A model generated the notes under the pieces. The model saw only the letters and a program-made list of their open reading frames with translations. It did not search any database and was not told the origin of the DNA. Below, one piece after another: positions 17,615 through 25,441 of a stretch of 64,000 nucleotides of DNA (within the stretch, counting starts at the first letter, position 1; each line of letters starts with the position of its first letter). This DNA is from Panacagrimonas sp052389915 (GTDB taxonomy: Bacteria; Pseudomonadota; Gammaproteobacteria; Nevskiales; Nevskiaceae), in contig JBQTHL010000026.1 in assembly GCA_052389915.1 (NCBI GenBank), forward strand, positions 81,331 to 145,330, given 5' to 3'. The position numbers and the translations under genes are program-made.

Positions 17615-19186
17615 ATGGAAACCGTACTGAGCCCGCTGGAATTCTTCCGTCGTGCCCGCAAGCTGCACCCGGACCGCGAGGCGGTGGTCAACGGCGAGCT
17701 GAGATTCACCTACACGCAGTTCGGCGATCGCTGCGATCGCTGGTCCGCGGCGCTCGCCACGCTCGGGGTGAAGCCGGGCGATCGCGTGGGCCTCATCGCA
17801 CCCAATACGCATCAGAACCTGGAGCAGTACTACGCCGTGCCGCAGTTGGGAGCGGTGATCGTGCCGATGAACTATCGGCTGACGGCCGATGACTTCGTTT
17901 ATATGGCCGGGCACAGCGGCTCGAAGGTGCTGTGCGTGCACCCCGACTATTTCGACTGCATCGATGGCGTGCGGGATCGCATGCCCACGGTCGAGCATTT
18001 CGTGGCGCTGGAAGGCGCGAAGGACGGCTGGCTGAATTACGAGGAGCTGCTGGCCGCAGCCAGGCCTGAGTTTCCTCGTTGCGAGCTGGCGGAAACCGAT
18101 CTGCTCTCGATCAACTACACCAGTGGCACCACGTCCAAGCCCAAGGGCGTGATGATCACGCACCGCAACGCCTGGGCAAATTCGGTGGGCGTGCTCGTGC
18201 ACTGGAACATGGTGCCGTCCGACCGCTACCTGTGGACCCTGCCGATGTTTCACGCTAACGGCTGGACCTTCACCTGGACGGTGACGGCCGTGGGCGCAAC
18301 CCACGTCTGCCTGCCGAAAGTCGATGCGCCGTCGATCTATGAGGCGATCAACCGCGAGAACGTCACGCACCTGTGCGCTGCACCCACGGTGCTGATCGCC
18401 ATCGCAAACGGACCCGAGGCGCAGCGCAAGCAGGTGCGTCGCGGCGTGAAGGTGTTCACGGCTGGCGCGCCGCCCGCGCCCACGACCATCGAGCGCATGG
18501 AAGGCGAACTGGGCTGGCATATCACGCAGGTCTATGGCCTGACCGAGACTGCGCCGTTCATTTCGATCTGCGAGCCGCTGCCTGCGCATGCCAAGCTGAG
18601 TCCGTCCGAACAGGCGAAGATGAAAGCGCGCCAGGGCGTGGAGCTCATTACCTCGGGCGAATTACTGGTGGTCGACGAGCAGATGAAGGAAGTCCCGCAC
18701 GACGCCAGCACCATGGGCGAAATCGTGGCGCGTGGCAATGTCGTCATGAAGGGCTACTACAACGATCCTGAAGCCAGCGCCAAGGCCTTCGCAGGTGGCT
18801 GGTTTCACTCCGGCGACGCCGCGGTGGTGCATCCCGACGGCTATATCGAGATTCGCGACCGCTTCAAGGACGTGATCATTTCCGGTGGCGAGAACATCTC
18901 TTCCATCGAGGTGGAGGGCGCGCTGCTGCGGCACCCGTCCGTGCTCGAAGTTGCGGTGGTCGGCATGCCGCACGAGAAGTGGGGCGAGTCGCCCAACGCC
19001 TTCATCGTGCTCAACGCCGGCAAGACGGCGACGGCGGAAGAAATGAAGGCGTTTGCACGCGAGAATCTGGCGCACTTCAAGGTGCCGACCGCTTTCCACT
19101 TCGTCACCGAACTGCCCAAGACCGCGACCGGCAAGATCCAGAAGTTCGTGTTGCGCGGCAAGCGTGCGGGTATTGCTGTGCAGTAG
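17615..19186 (+). CDS. AMP-forming acyl-CoA synthetase
   Basis: 523 residues of the ANL superfamily. The ATG at 17615 follows GGAGGAG. The P-loop YTSGTTSKPKGVM is near residue 170, then YGLTETAP, the adenylate-binding YIEIRDRFKDVI with the hinge, and the C-terminal catalytic lysine in PKTATGKIQKF. It activates a fatty or aromatic acid to its CoA thioester; length and the N-terminal LSPLEFFRRA fit medium/long-chain fatty acid ligases. It is a single-gene unit convergent with the DUF486 gene. Confidence 0.9.
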   Translation: METVLSPLEFFRRARKLHPDREAVVNGELRFTYTQFGDRCDRWSAALATLGVKPGDRVGLIAPNTHQNLEQYYAVPQLGAVIVPMNYRLTADDFVYMAGHSGSKVLCVHPDYFDCIDGVRDRMPTVEHFVALEGAKDGWLNYEELLAAARPEFPRCELAETDLLSINYTSGTTSKPKGVMITHRNAWANSVGVLVHWNMVPSDRYLWTLPMFHANGWTFTWTVTAVGATHVCLPKVDAPSIYEAINRENVTHLCAAPTVLIAIANGPEAQRKQVRRGVKVFTAGAPPAPTTIERMEGELGWHITQVYGLTETAPFISICEPLPAHAKLSPSEQAKMKARQGVELITSGELLVVDEQMKEVPHDASTMGEIVARGNVVMKGYYNDPEASAKAFAGGWFHSGDAAVVHPDGYIEIRDRFKDVIISGGENISSIEVEGALLRHPSVLEVAVVGMPHEKWGESPNAFIVLNAGKTATAEEMKAFARENLAHFKVPTAFHFVTELPKTATGKIQKFVLRGKRAGIAVQ

Positions 19187-19374
19187 CTGTGCGATCCGGA
19201 CTAGTACGAACGCCTTTCGACGGAGGAGCCTGCCTCCGAATTTGCTAGGTGGAGGGAGACCGGGATATCGGTGCAGACCGTCGTCGTGCAAATGGCAGGT
19301 AGCCGGTTCGGGCGTCCTGCATTTTGCCCGTTATTTGGCTGTAAAACGGCGTCTGTCGCGTGTGGTGCAGACGT

Positions 19375-19722
19375 TCAGCTACGGAACATGAAATACACCG
19401 CCCCGACCATGCACAAGGCCGCGTAGAAGTAGTCCCATTTCAGCGGTTGCTTCATGTAGAGCAGCACAAAGGGCACGAACACGGCGAGGGTGATGACCTC
19501 TTGCAGGATCTTGAGCTGCGGCAGGCTCAGCGTGGTGTAGCCGATGCGGTTGGCCGGCACCTGCAACAGGTACTCGAACAGCGCGATACCCCAACTGATG
19601 AGCGCTGCGACAAGCCAGGGCTTGTCGCGCAAATCCTTCAGGTGCGCATACCAGGCCAGGGTCATGAAGACGTTCGAGAGAATCAGCAGGCCGGCGGTCT
19701 GACCCAGCACGCTCCAGTTCAT
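19375..19722 (-). CDS. DUF486 small membrane protein
   Basis: 115 residues from the ATG at 19722, preceded by GGAAAC; an in-frame TTG at 19740 is weaker. It has four hydrophobic segments. The sequence N-V-F-M-T-L-A-W-Y-A-H near residue 18 and the C-terminal Y-x-x-x-C-M-V-G-A-V-Y-F-M-F are typical of the DUF486 (DMT-like) inner-membrane family. The function is unknown. It lies 66 bp downstream of the Bax-inhibitor gene, with a terminator between. Confidence 0.85.
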   Translation of the reverse strand: MNWSVLGQTAGLLILSNVFMTLAWYAHLKDLRDKPWLVAALISWGIALFEYLLQVPANRIGYTTLSLPQLKILQEVITLAVFVPFVLLYMKQPLKWDYFYAALCMVGAVYFMFRS

Positions 19723-19742
19723 GATTTGTTTCCAGGGCAACG

Positions 19743-19767
19743 AAAAAGGCCCCGCGGGTGCGGGGCC
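19743..19767 (-). terminator. rho-independent terminator after the Bax-inhibitor gene
   Basis: Eight-bp GC stem GGCCCCGC / GCGGGGCC with loop GGGT at 19748-19767, followed on the minus strand by five T (complement of 19743-19747). Confidence 0.88.
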
Positions 19768-19788
19768 TCGAAAGGACTGCGTTTACGA

Positions 19789-20502
19789 TCAATCCTCGCC
19801 GGCGGCGAAGCCCAGCAGGTGCAGCAGGCTGGTGAACAGGTTGTAGATGGACACGTACAGGGTGACGGTGGCCAGCACGTAATTGGTCTCGCCGCCGTTG
19901 ATGATGTCGCCGGTCTGATACAGGATCATGCCGCACATCAGCAGCGAGAACATCGCCGACACGGCCAGGGCCAGCGGCTGCAAGTACACGCCGAACAGCG
20001 AGGCCACCAGCAGGCCGATGCTGAGCACGAAGGCCAGCAGGATGCCGCCGACCAGGAAGCCGCGCATGAAACTGAAATCGCGGCGGGTCTTGACCGCGTA
20101 AGTCGACAGGCCGACGAAGATCGTGCCGGTCAGACCGAAGGCCATCATCACGATCTGGCCGCCGTTGGCGAAGCGCCCGATGTAGCTGTTGATGACCGGG
20201 CCCAGTCCGAAGCCGAGCAGACCGGTGACCGCAAACACGACCCAGATACCGGATTCCGAGTTCGCGGTGCGCGGCACCACGAACCACAGCAGGCCCAGCG
20301 AGACCAGCGAACATACCAGGCTGATGCCAAAGGGTACGTTCAGCGCCATCGAGACGCCGGCCATGGCGGCGCTGAACAGCAGCGTCATCGACAGCAGCAT
20401 GTAGGTGTTGCGCAATACCTTGGCGGAAGCTTCCGATCGTCCGGATGCAATGCCGGGAAAAGGTCTGGCTACGACGGTGGCGGGATTGTTGCTCTGATTC
20501 AT
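19789..20502 (-). CDS. Bax inhibitor-1 / YccA family membrane protein
   Basis: 237 residues with seven predicted membrane helices, as expected for the family. SD AAGGAG sits before the ATG. The C-terminal segment ending LYVSIYNLFTSLLHLLG is the BI-1/YccA signature. In E. coli YccA binds and modulates FtsH; an ftsH gene lies 19 kb away. Calcium-leak activity is known for bacterial BI-1 relatives. Divergent from the repeat-protein gene. Confidence 0.92.
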   Translation of the reverse strand: MNQSNNPATVVARPFPGIASGRSEASAKVLRNTYMLLSMTLLFSAAMAGVSMALNVPFGISLVCSLVSLGLLWFVVPRTANSESGIWVVFAVTGLLGFGLGPVINSYIGRFANGGQIVMMAFGLTGTIFVGLSTYAVKTRRDFSFMRGFLVGGILLAFVLSIGLLVASLFGVYLQPLALAVSAMFSLLMCGMILYQTGDIINGGETNYVLATVTLYVSIYNLFTSLLHLLGFAAGED

Positions 20503-20610
20503 GACGGGAACTCCTTGAGACGTTGGGAAACTTGGACTTGCAGTCTGAGGTTAATGCGGGGAGATGCTCTCCACAACTCCGCGTTGGACAGGAATGTTAT
20601 TACCTTGTTC

Positions 20611-20666
20611 CGCGACTTCTGTCGCGAAAGGGCTGTTCTTGATGAGCACGTTTCTGACAATATAAC
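20611..20666 (+). promoter_or_regulatory. promoter and small palindrome upstream of the repeat-protein gene
   Basis: TTGATG (20639-20644) and TATAAC (20661-20666) with a 16-bp spacer make a good sigma-70-type promoter 56 bp before the ATG at 20722. Just upstream, CGCGAC-TTCT-GTCGCG (20611-20626) is a perfect 6-bp hairpin and a possible operator. Confidence 0.55.
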
Positions 20667-20721
20667 GCGGTGCACAACTGGTTCGTTCAAAGCCGAACAC
20701 CCATTCATATTGGAGTCTTCC

Positions 20722-22950
20722 ATGCCCCATTCAAGCATAACTTCGAAAGCGATCACGGCAGGTCTTTTTGCCCTGCTACCCCTGGCAACGTACGCCGGCC
20801 CCCTGACCAACCTCGGTGGCCTGGTTACCGGCCTCACCGGCCGCCTGCCGATTCTAGGCGGATTCACCGGCGAAAGAGGTCCGCTTGGAATTACGGCGCT
20901 GCAGGAAGGCCGCAATGGTTCGGGTATCGGCGATGTTCTACGCCTGGGCAACCGCGTGCTGATTGGCGACCAGCTCGACGGCGTACTCGTGACGCCGCTG
21001 CTCGGACTGGACGGCAACGATGGACTGCTCGATGTGGGCCTGCTCGAAGGCGACGGCTCGGTTCGCGCCGCGCGGGGCGGGCTGGGAAGTATTGCGCTGC
21101 TGTCGGGATCCAATACGGGCAACGTAGGCTTGCTGGGCATCGGCGCGCGCAACGGCGATGTCACCGGTGTCACGCGCGGCGTGGGCATTGCGGCGCTGTC
21201 CGGGAACGACGCGGGTCTCGGCGCCGTGGGAGTCGGCATTCTCAACGGCAATCGGACCGGCAATGGCAACGTGCTGGCCGGCATTGCGGCGCTGTCTGGC
21301 AACGATGCGGGCAACGGACCGCTCGGCCTGGGTATTCTCAACGGCAATCGAACGGGTAACGGCAGCAGGCTGGCTGGTATTGCGGCGCTGTCCGGCGACG
21401 ATGCGGGCAACGGACCGCTCGGCATCGGCATTCTCAACGGCGACCGTACGGGCAACGGTGGTGCGCTGGGGCTCGCGGCGCTGTCGGGTAACAACGCGGG
21501 TAATGGAGGAAGGATCGGCATCGGCCTGCTCAATGGCGACAATACCGGTAACGGCGGCGACATCGGTGTCGCGATCCTGTCGGGCCGCAATGCGGGCAAC
21601 GGCGAGCGCCTGAGCATCAAGATTCTCAACGCCGATGGCGAAGTTCTCTTTATCGGAAATGGAGAGCGCGCCGTCAGCTTCAATCGACTGATCGACAACC
21701 TTGCCTTGACGGCCTCTATGGTGCCGCTGATCGACTTCGCGGGCATCGCGGTGGGCGGTGGCGACGATGCCATGCCTACGTCGTCCAACGGCCTGCTCAA
21801 CTTCGGCGCGCTGACCGGCGACAACGCCGGCTCCGGCGGCCTGATTGGCGTCGCGCTTCTGGCGGGGGCGGGTGCTGGTCAGGGCTCGCTGGCTGGTGTG
21901 TGCGTGCTATGCGGAAACAATTCGGGTATCGGTCCTCTGGGCCTCGCAGTGCTGTCGGGCAACAACAGCGGCAGGAGCGCCGCTAACAGTGGCGGTAACG
22001 GATTGGCCGGCATCGCCGTGCTCTCGGGCAACAACTCGGGTATCGGCGGCCTCGCGGGCATCGGCGCGCTCAACGGCAACAACACCGGCGCGGGCCGCTT
22101 GCTCGGCCTGGCGGCGTTGAGTGGCGACAACGCAGGAATCGGGGAGTTTGCCGGCGTCGGCGTGTTCAACAAGTCCGGAGCGGGCATCGGCACCATCGGC
22201 GCGGGCATTCTCAACGGTGCGAATTCGGGCAATGGAGAATTTCTCGGCATCGGCGCGCTCAACGGCGCGGGCTCCGGCAACGGTGGTCAGCTTGCCGTCG
22301 CTGCCCTCAATGGCGGCAACTCGGGCAACGCGACCAAGCTCGCTGTCGCGGCGCTCAACGGCGCCAACTCGGGTAACTCCGACACCATCGCGGCGGCGGT
22401 TCTCAACCGGGCCGGTTCGGGCAATGCCGGCGAACTCGCCATTGGCGCATTGAACGGCAACAACTCCGGCAACTCCGGCAACATTGCCGCTGCGGTTCTG
22501 AACGGCGCCAATTCGGGCAATGCCAACGGCTTCGTGGCAGGCGTGCTCAATGGCCCCAACTCGAGCAACAGCTCGGGCGGCACGGTGATCGGCGCCCTCA
22601 ACGGACCGAACTCGGGTCGGGGAGCGGGCGGCACCATCGGAGTTCTCAACGGCTCGTCCAACGCGGTCGTCGGCCTGGGTTCGGTGAACAACACCGAAGA
22701 GGTCTGCACGGTCGTCGTGCGCGACGACAAGACCGGCCTGTCGCGCAGCGTGAAGACGCGCTGCGATGCGGTGTTGCCGGTGAAGAAGGCCGATCCGCGT
22801 GCGGTCGAGGTCGGCGCTGTCACGTTCGCCAAGCCGGTTGCCACGGTTACCCCGGCCGTCGCCGATCCCGATTGCAACGTGGTGGTGATGGACGGTCTGG
22901 GCAATATCAAGCAATCCAGCAAGGCCGAGTGCAACAACATCCAGAACTGA
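20722..22950 (+). CDS. secreted 16-residue-repeat protein (predicted beta-solenoid, candidate TPS-like passenger)
   Basis: 742 residues from the ATG at 20722, preceded by GGAGT. Residues 1-25 form a signal peptide (hydrophobic core, cleavage near ATYA-G). From residue about 120 the protein is built of repeats with the core [LI]-x-[LI]-[SN]-G-x-[NDR]-[AST]-G-[NI]-G at 15-17-residue spacing. About 12 copies lie at residues 128-303 and about 18 at 365-643, split by a 62-residue non-repeat insert. In the first block LSG-type and LNG-type copies alternate. This suggests a beta-solenoid with Gly/Asn turns. The C-terminus has two modules, C662-x18-C681 and C718-x18-C737, each with C-x-V-V-V after the first Cys. 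The TPS-domain motifs NPNGI/NPNL are absent. A TpsB-like gene follows, so secretion and surface display are inferred. Confidence 0.8.
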   Translation: MPHSSITSKAITAGLFALLPLATYAGPLTNLGGLVTGLTGRLPILGGFTGERGPLGITALQEGRNGSGIGDVLRLGNRVLIGDQLDGVLVTPLLGLDGNDGLLDVGLLEGDGSVRAARGGLGSIALLSGSNTGNVGLLGIGARNGDVTGVTRGVGIAALSGNDAGLGAVGVGILNGNRTGNGNVLAGIAALSGNDAGNGPLGLGILNGNRTGNGSRLAGIAALSGDDAGNGPLGIGILNGDRTGNGGALGLAALSGNNAGNGGRIGIGLLNGDNTGNGGDIGVAILSGRNAGNGERLSIKILNADGEVLFIGNGERAVSFNRLIDNLALTASMVPLIDFAGIAVGGGDDAMPTSSNGLLNFGALTGDNAGSGGLIGVALLAGAGAGQGSLAGVCVLCGNNSGIGPLGLAVLSGNNSGRSAANSGGNGLAGIAVLSGNNSGIGGLAGIGALNGNNTGAGRLLGLAALSGDNAGIGEFAGVGVFNKSGAGIGTIGAGILNGANSGNGEFLGIGALNGAGSGNGGQLAVAALNGGNSGNATKLAVAALNGANSGNSDTIAAAVLNRAGSGNAGELAIGALNGNNSGNSGNIAAAVLNGANSGNANGFVAGVLNGPNSSNSSGGTVIGALNGPNSGRGAGGTIGVLNGSSNAVVGLGSVNNTEEVCTVVVRDDKTGLSRSVKTRCDAVLPVKKADPRAVEVGAVTFAKPVATVTPAVADPDCNVVVMDGLGNIKQSSKAECNNIQN

Positions 22951-22977
22951 AAATTCCGACGAGCGAGGGAAGTGGTA

Positions 22978-23049
22978 AAGGCACCCGGGCGGGGTACAGA
23001 ACAGGCTCGGGTGCCTTAGAAAGCAGGATGTCCGGGCGGGCCCCGGACA
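22978..23049 (+). promoter_or_regulatory. two hairpins between repeat-protein and transporter genes
   Basis: Hairpin 1: AAGGCACCCG (22978-22987) pairs with CGGGTGCCTT (23008-23017) around a 20-nt loop. Hairpin 2: TGTCCGGG (23029-23036) pairs with CCCGGACA (23042-23049). Neither is followed by a T tract, so they look like mRNA-stability or partial-attenuation elements rather than full terminators. Confidence 0.55.
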
Positions 23050-23130
23050 GGCCTGCATGCTTAGACAAGACGAGACGGTGGATCTACCACCGTCCGACAC
23101 CAATAGTTTTTTCAACGGGAAGAGAGCCCC

Positions 23131-24660
23131 ATGCCAATTGTATTGCCATCACCCCTGCCGCCTGTGCAGGGTTCTGCCGACCAGATTCAGCAACAAGGTT
23201 CCGCGATCGTCACCGCCAGCGTGCAGGGTGTTCAACTGCACGTGATCGGGCCGGACGTTATGGACAAGGCGCTGCTCGAAGCGGCCATCACTTCGGCCAG
23301 TTCCATGTCGGACGCGGTGCGTCTGATTCAAGGCCTCTATTACGCCGCCGGTTATCCGGCAGCGGGTGTGGTTTACGCGCTTGCGGAACCCAACCTCTAT
23401 GTCCTCGTCACCCTGGGTAAGGTCACCAAGGTGGAAGCGCCGGAGCCCTACGACAAGTATTTCGCGGGCGTGGTCGGCGCCGACCCCTTGACCGATGAAG
23501 CGCTGGAACCACGACGCACGCTGGCGTCCATCTATGCCGACCGTGCCGGCGAGAGCGTGAACCCGACTCTGATACCGGACGAGGCCGGCGGCGCGGTGCT
23601 GCGACTGGAGCCGACCGACAACGGTCCGTCGCGCAGCACGGTGGGAGCGGAGTTCGGCAACCCGGGCAACCGCTTCGTCGGGCGTTACTTCGTCGATTAT
23701 TTCGCGCGCCATTCGTTTACCACCGGCGACGAAATCAAGGCCACCGGCCGGCACGCGCTGGAAGGAATCAGCGACGACAACGAAAGCGCCGACGGCTACA
23801 ACGAGCATGCGCTGGGATGGAGCAAGGTGACGACCCTGGGCTTGTTCGGGCTTACCGGGCGCTACGTCGCCTACCAGCAGGATTTCGGCACGTCGCTCGA
23901 CGGCGAAATCATTCAAGGCGAGCTGGGCTGGCAGTACTTGGTCGCGGCCGATTTCAGCAAGCGCTGGACCGTCGGCGCCAAGGCCGATTACACCCGTAAG
24001 GATTTTTCGACGACCTTCGAGGAACTGACGATTCAGCGTCAGGAGTACGGTTCGGCGGAACTGTCCACGGATTACGCGTTGGCACTGAATCCTACGGGTG
24101 TACGCACCGACATCACGGTGAGCCTGGCCGTGCGCTCCGGCCTGGGCGACGACAAGACCGATGTTGCAGTCACGGCAGCGGACCTGGGTTATCTGCTGTT
24201 CCGGCCTACCTTGACCGCGCGCGCGCAGCTCAGCGAGTACTTCGCCTTGGGCCTGGCCGCCACGGGTCAATACAGCGGCGACACCTTGCCTGAGCAGCAG
24301 CAATGGGTGATCGGTGGTGTCGGCAATGTGGAGGCCTATCTGCCGGGCGTGGCCGCGGGCGACACGGGCGGGCTCGCAAGAGCGCAGATCGAGTTGACGA
24401 GTATTCCCCTGGGCGCATTCACGCTGACGCCGCGCGTGTTCGCCGAGTACGGATTTGCCACGTTCGAAAACGATATTGCAGGTCAGGAGTCGGACGACCA
24501 GACCCTGGCCGACGCCGGCGTGTCGTTGTCGTTTACCTACGGGAAATACCTGGATGGCTCGGTGTCTTACGCCGAATCGTTCGAGGAGGACGGGATTCCG
24601 CAGGAAGTGCTGGATCAGGCCGATGCCAACGTGTTCTTCCGCATCGGCGCGAAGTTCTGA
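23131..24660 (+). CDS. TpsB/FhaC-like outer-membrane transporter (ShlB/HecB family)
   Basis: 509 residues. Residues about 30-100 look like a ShlB-type POTRA domain (LIQGLYYAAGYPAAGVVYAL, then a short V-x-L-G-K-V-T-K-V strand), with a second putative POTRA to about 160. Residues 165-509 have alternating beta strands ending in Phe, as expected for a 16-strand barrel. The segment EQQQWVIGGVGNVEAY, then GD-x-G, aligns with the conserved region of TpsB barrels, but VRGY/F reads VEAY (400-403). No signal peptide is visible; an in-frame TAG at 23104 prevents a long N-terminal extension. It should translocate the repeat protein encoded 180 bp upstream. Family call by pattern; a more distant Omp85-family protein is the alternative. 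Confidence 0.72.
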   Translation: MPIVLPSPLPPVQGSADQIQQQGSAIVTASVQGVQLHVIGPDVMDKALLEAAITSASSMSDAVRLIQGLYYAAGYPAAGVVYALAEPNLYVLVTLGKVTKVEAPEPYDKYFAGVVGADPLTDEALEPRRTLASIYADRAGESVNPTLIPDEAGGAVLRLEPTDNGPSRSTVGAEFGNPGNRFVGRYFVDYFARHSFTTGDEIKATGRHALEGISDDNESADGYNEHALGWSKVTTLGLFGLTGRYVAYQQDFGTSLDGEIIQGELGWQYLVAADFSKRWTVGAKADYTRKDFSTTFEELTIQRQEYGSAELSTDYALALNPTGVRTDITVSLAVRSGLGDDKTDVAVTAADLGYLLFRPTLTARAQLSEYFALGLAATGQYSGDTLPEQQQWVIGGVGNVEAYLPGVAAGDTGGLARAQIELTSIPLGAFTLTPRVFAEYGFATFENDIAGQESDDQTLADAGVSLSFTYGKYLDGSVSYAESFEEDGIPQEVLDQADANVFFRIGAKF

Positions 24661-24688
24661 CCGACGCGGTAGCTCCTCAGCCAAAAAG

Positions 24689-24723
24689 AAGGCCCGTTTC
24701 GGATAACCGAAACGGGCCTTTTT
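24689..24723. terminator. bidirectional rho-independent terminator
   Basis: Fourteen-bp stem AAGGCCCGTTTCGG / CCGAAACGGGCCTT with loop ATAA, T tract on the plus side and A tract (24683-24687) for the minus side. It serves the convergent transporter and DUF1134 genes. Confidence 0.92.
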
Positions 24724-24752
24724 ACTGGGGTCGATGTGGGGTCGATGTTCGA

Positions 24753-25334
24753 TCAGAACGGAATCCAGGACTGCTTCACGGTGTAGTGCAGGTAGCCGAC
24801 ACTGGCGCCTGCGCGCAGACCCACGCCGGTGCGGATCGGGGCCAGCGTGATTTCGCCGCTTCTCTGGTAGTTCACTCCGATGCCGGCAACGAAGTACAGG
24901 CTGCCGTCCACGCCGGGATAGCGCTGGAACAAGTCCTCGGTGTTGCGCAGCTTGTACACCAGGGTCAGAACCTTCGACGCGTTGCCGCCGAAATCCCAGC
25001 CGATCGACGGCCCTTGCCAGAACACCGGCATCGCAGCGCCGTCCTTGTATCGCAACTCGCCCTTGCCGTAGCGCAGCCCCACGCCGATGGCTCCGCTGGC
25101 TTCTTCGCCTGCGATATAGGCATTGGGCTTGCCTTGTTCGGCGAAGACGCGCTCGACGATCTTGGCCAGACCCTCGGTGGTGCCGCCGAAGAAGTCCGAA
25201 GCGACGCTGACGATTTCTTCGGCGGTATAACCTTCCTGGCCGACGGGGCGATTTTCCGGCGGTGGATCGGCCGCAAAACTCGCCGACGTGAAACAGACGA
25301 ACAGGATCGTGACCCAGCTTGCGAGACGAAACAT
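24753..25334 (-). CDS. DUF1134 (EipA-like) periplasmic protein
   Basis: 193 residues from the ATG at 25334, with GGAG seven bases upstream. Signal peptide at residues 1-21 (cut after SFAA). The body matches DUF1134: YTAEEIV, DFFGGTTEGLAK, GEEASGAIGVGLRYG, then WQGPSIGWDFGG and a C-terminal barrel-like stretch. The alphaproteobacterial member EipA is a small periplasmic beta-barrel tied to cell-envelope integrity. It is a single gene, convergent with the transporter. Confidence 0.88.
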   Translation of the reverse strand: MFRLASWVTILFVCFTSASFAADPPPENRPVGQEGYTAEEIVSVASDFFGGTTEGLAKIVERVFAEQGKPNAYIAGEEASGAIGVGLRYGKGELRYKDGAAMPVFWQGPSIGWDFGGNASKVLTLVYKLRNTEDLFQRYPGVDGSLYFVAGIGVNYQRSGEITLAPIRTGVGLRAGASVGYLHYTVKQSWIPF

Positions 25335-25441
25335 GAAGAACTCCATTGCAGAACGGCAGGCGCTACAGGATTGAATCATAAGACTGGGCGCAGGCCATGA
25401 GTCTCGGCTGAACATCGGCCGCGCCGCGCCGCGCATGAGCC

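Noticed and set aside
19360..20721. 454-codon upstream extension of the repeat-protein frame
   Set aside because: It runs antisense through the DUF486 and Bax-inhibitor genes; the signal peptide, SD and promoter all place the start at 20722.
20499..21824. 441-residue minus-strand frame opposite the repeats
   Set aside because: Pro/Ser-rich repetitive translation mirrors the plus-strand repeats; no SD or family features.
21100..22660. CRISPR-like periodic DNA
   Set aside because: The 48-bp period is in-frame coding repetition with degenerate units and no conserved repeat/spacer structure or cas genes.
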